From assembly GCA_937889655.1 (NCBI GenBank), contig CALBZG010000203.1, positions 1 through 6,178 on the forward strand: a DNA stretch of 6,178 nucleotides, written 5' to 3'. Positions 5,161 through 6,178 of the stretch are shown piece by piece. The translations under genes and the position numbers were made by a program. Origin of the DNA: an uncultured Clostridia bacterium. Its GTDB lineage: Bacteria; Bacillota; Clostridia; Peptostreptococcales; Anaerovoracaceae. Below the pieces are notes generated by a model that saw only the letters and a program-made list of their open reading frames with translations, was not told the origin of the DNA and ran no database searches. The number at the start of each line of letters is the position of its first letter. Within the stretch, counting starts at the first letter, position 1.

Positions 5161-6162
5161 ATGTCAATTAAAATCCCACACAGATTATATCTAACAGAAG
5201 ATCAGATGCCGAAGCAATGGTACAATCTCAGAGCGGATATGAAGGAAAAGCAGGCACCATTGTTAAACCCGGGAACTTTGAAGCCCGTTGCTACGGAGGA
5301 TCTGTATCCTATCTTTTGTGAAAAGCTGGCGCAGCAGGAAATGGATAACGAAACCCGTTACTTTGATATTCCGGAAGAAATTCTTGACTTCTACAAAATG
5401 TACCGACCTTCTCCATTGATCCGTGCATATAATCTGGAAAAGACCCTGGATACGCCGGCAAAAATCTATTATAAGTTCGAAGGAAACAACACGTCCGGCA
5501 GCCATAAGCTTAATTCCGCCATAGCTCAGGCGTATTATGCCAAAGAGCAGGGGCTGAAAGGCCTGACCACGGAAACCGGGGCCGGGCAATGGGGCACGGC
5601 TCTCTCTGAAGCCTGTGCATATTATAACCTGGCGCTCACCGTCTTCATGGTAAAGGTGTCCTACGAGCAGAAGCCTTTCCGGAAAGTTATCATGCATACC
5701 TTTGGCGCTGATGTCATTCCAAGCCCGAGTGACCAGACCAACGTGGGCCGAAGCATCCTGGAAAAAGATCCAAACACGGGAGGCAGCCTTGGATGCGCCA
5801 TCTCGGAAGCAATAGAAAAAGCAGTAAGCACTCCGGGTTATCGCTATGTTTTGGGTTCCGTATTGAATCAGGTGCTGCTTCACCAGTCTATTATCGGTCT
5901 GGAGTCAAAGATGGCTATGGAAATGCTGGATGAATACCCGGATATGGTCATTGGATGCGCCGGTGGAGGCTCGAACCTGGGTGGACTGATCGCACCGTTT
6001 ATGCAGGATAAACTGCTGGGGAAAGCAGCGCCAAGAATCATTGCCGTTGAGCCGGCTTCCTGCCCTTCATTCACCAGGGGGCGTTACGCTTATGATTTCT
6101 GCGATACGGGAAAAGTCACTCCACTTGCCAAGATGTATACTTTGGGTAGCGGATTCATTCCT
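5161..6162 (+). CDS. trpB: Tryptophan synthase beta chain, TrpB2 type (partial, 3' end missing)
   Basis: This PLP enzyme joins indole and serine to make tryptophan. 334 genuine residues are present of a family of about 450. The PLP lysine is K116 in GNNTSGSHKLNSA (108-120), the catalytic glutamate is E138 in TETGAGQWGTAL (137-148), and the PLP phosphate loop is CAGGGSN (266-272). QWG instead of QHG, together with the longer N-terminal region, marks TrpB2, not the TrpA-paired TrpB1. ATG 5161 has GAGAGGTG 6 bases upstream. An in-frame ATG at 5140 would overlap that site and is less likely. The gene stands directly after a Trp T-box and no trpA is visible, which suggests indole salvage or stand-alone synthesis. 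The frame stays open to 6178, but from 6163 it reads sequencing adapter, so the last five codons are artefact. Confidence 0.94.
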
Positions 6163-6178
6163 AGATCGGAAGAGCACA
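6163..6178 (+). other. Illumina adapter sequence at the contig end
   Basis: The final 16 bases, AGATCGGAAGAGCACA, equal the start of the standard Illumina TruSeq read-through adapter. They interrupt trpB2 at a point where the family normally continues past a conserved FIP segment. This is a technical artefact, not part of the genome. Confidence 0.93.

Noticed and set aside
5263..5883. A 206-residue open frame on the minus strand inside trpB2
   Set aside because: The opposite strand encodes TrpB2 with all its catalytic motifs. The antisense frame has no recognisable domain.
1..6178. A hidden mobile element, CRISPR array, defence or biosynthetic system
   Set aside because: Every long segment is accounted for by housekeeping genes or RNA regulation. 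I saw no transposase, direct-repeat array, integration-site pattern or unexplained gene cluster.

Overview
The window is ordinary low-to-moderate GC bacterial chromosome, most likely from a member of the Clostridia (Firmicutes). The evidence is the housekeeping order rpmE-prfA-sua5-rpiB-upp, strong AGGAGG-type ribosome binding sites, a T-box riboswitch, and a zinc-type (four-Cys) L31. I cannot name the genus from this sequence.

Layout. From 4561 down to 1 everything reads on the minus strand: rpmE (ribosomal protein bL31) with its own promoter and terminator, then a tight run of prfA (release factor 1), sua5/ywlC (threonylcarbamoyl-AMP synthase), rpiB (ribose-5-phosphate isomerase B), upp (uracil phosphoribosyltransferase) and the 5' three quarters of tyrS (tyrosyl-tRNA synthetase), which runs off the left edge. 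Gaps between these genes are 16 to 62 bases, and a candidate extended -10 promoter lies before prfA, so they are probably one operon. Its products serve translation (termination, tRNA t6A37 modification, tRNA-Tyr charging) and ribose/uracil salvage. From about 4777 rightwards the plus strand carries a promoter, a tryptophan-specific T-box leader (specifier UGG) with antiterminator and terminator, and the 5' part of a TrpB2-type tryptophan synthase beta gene. The T-box would switch this gene on when uncharged tRNA-Trp accumulates.

The 599 bases between rpmE (start 4561) and trpB2 (start 5161) hold no gene. They contain the rpmE leader hairpin and promoter (4580-4666), an AT-rich stretch with one imperfect palindrome (about 4667-4776), the T-box promoter, the T-box itself, and a short linker with the trpB2 ribosome binding site.

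Main points for a second look. (1) The last 16 bases match the start of the Illumina TruSeq adapter, so the right edge is a contig end with untrimmed adapter and the last trpB2 codons are not biological. (2) The T-box contains a second, near-identical copy of its terminator 3' arm plus T-tract between Stem I and the later stems, suggesting a collapsed tandem T-box or a competing structure. (3) TyrS has a roughly 20-residue insertion relative to E. coli TyrS, and its gene lacks a leader of its own. I see no defence system, mobile element, CRISPR array or wholly new multi-gene system.
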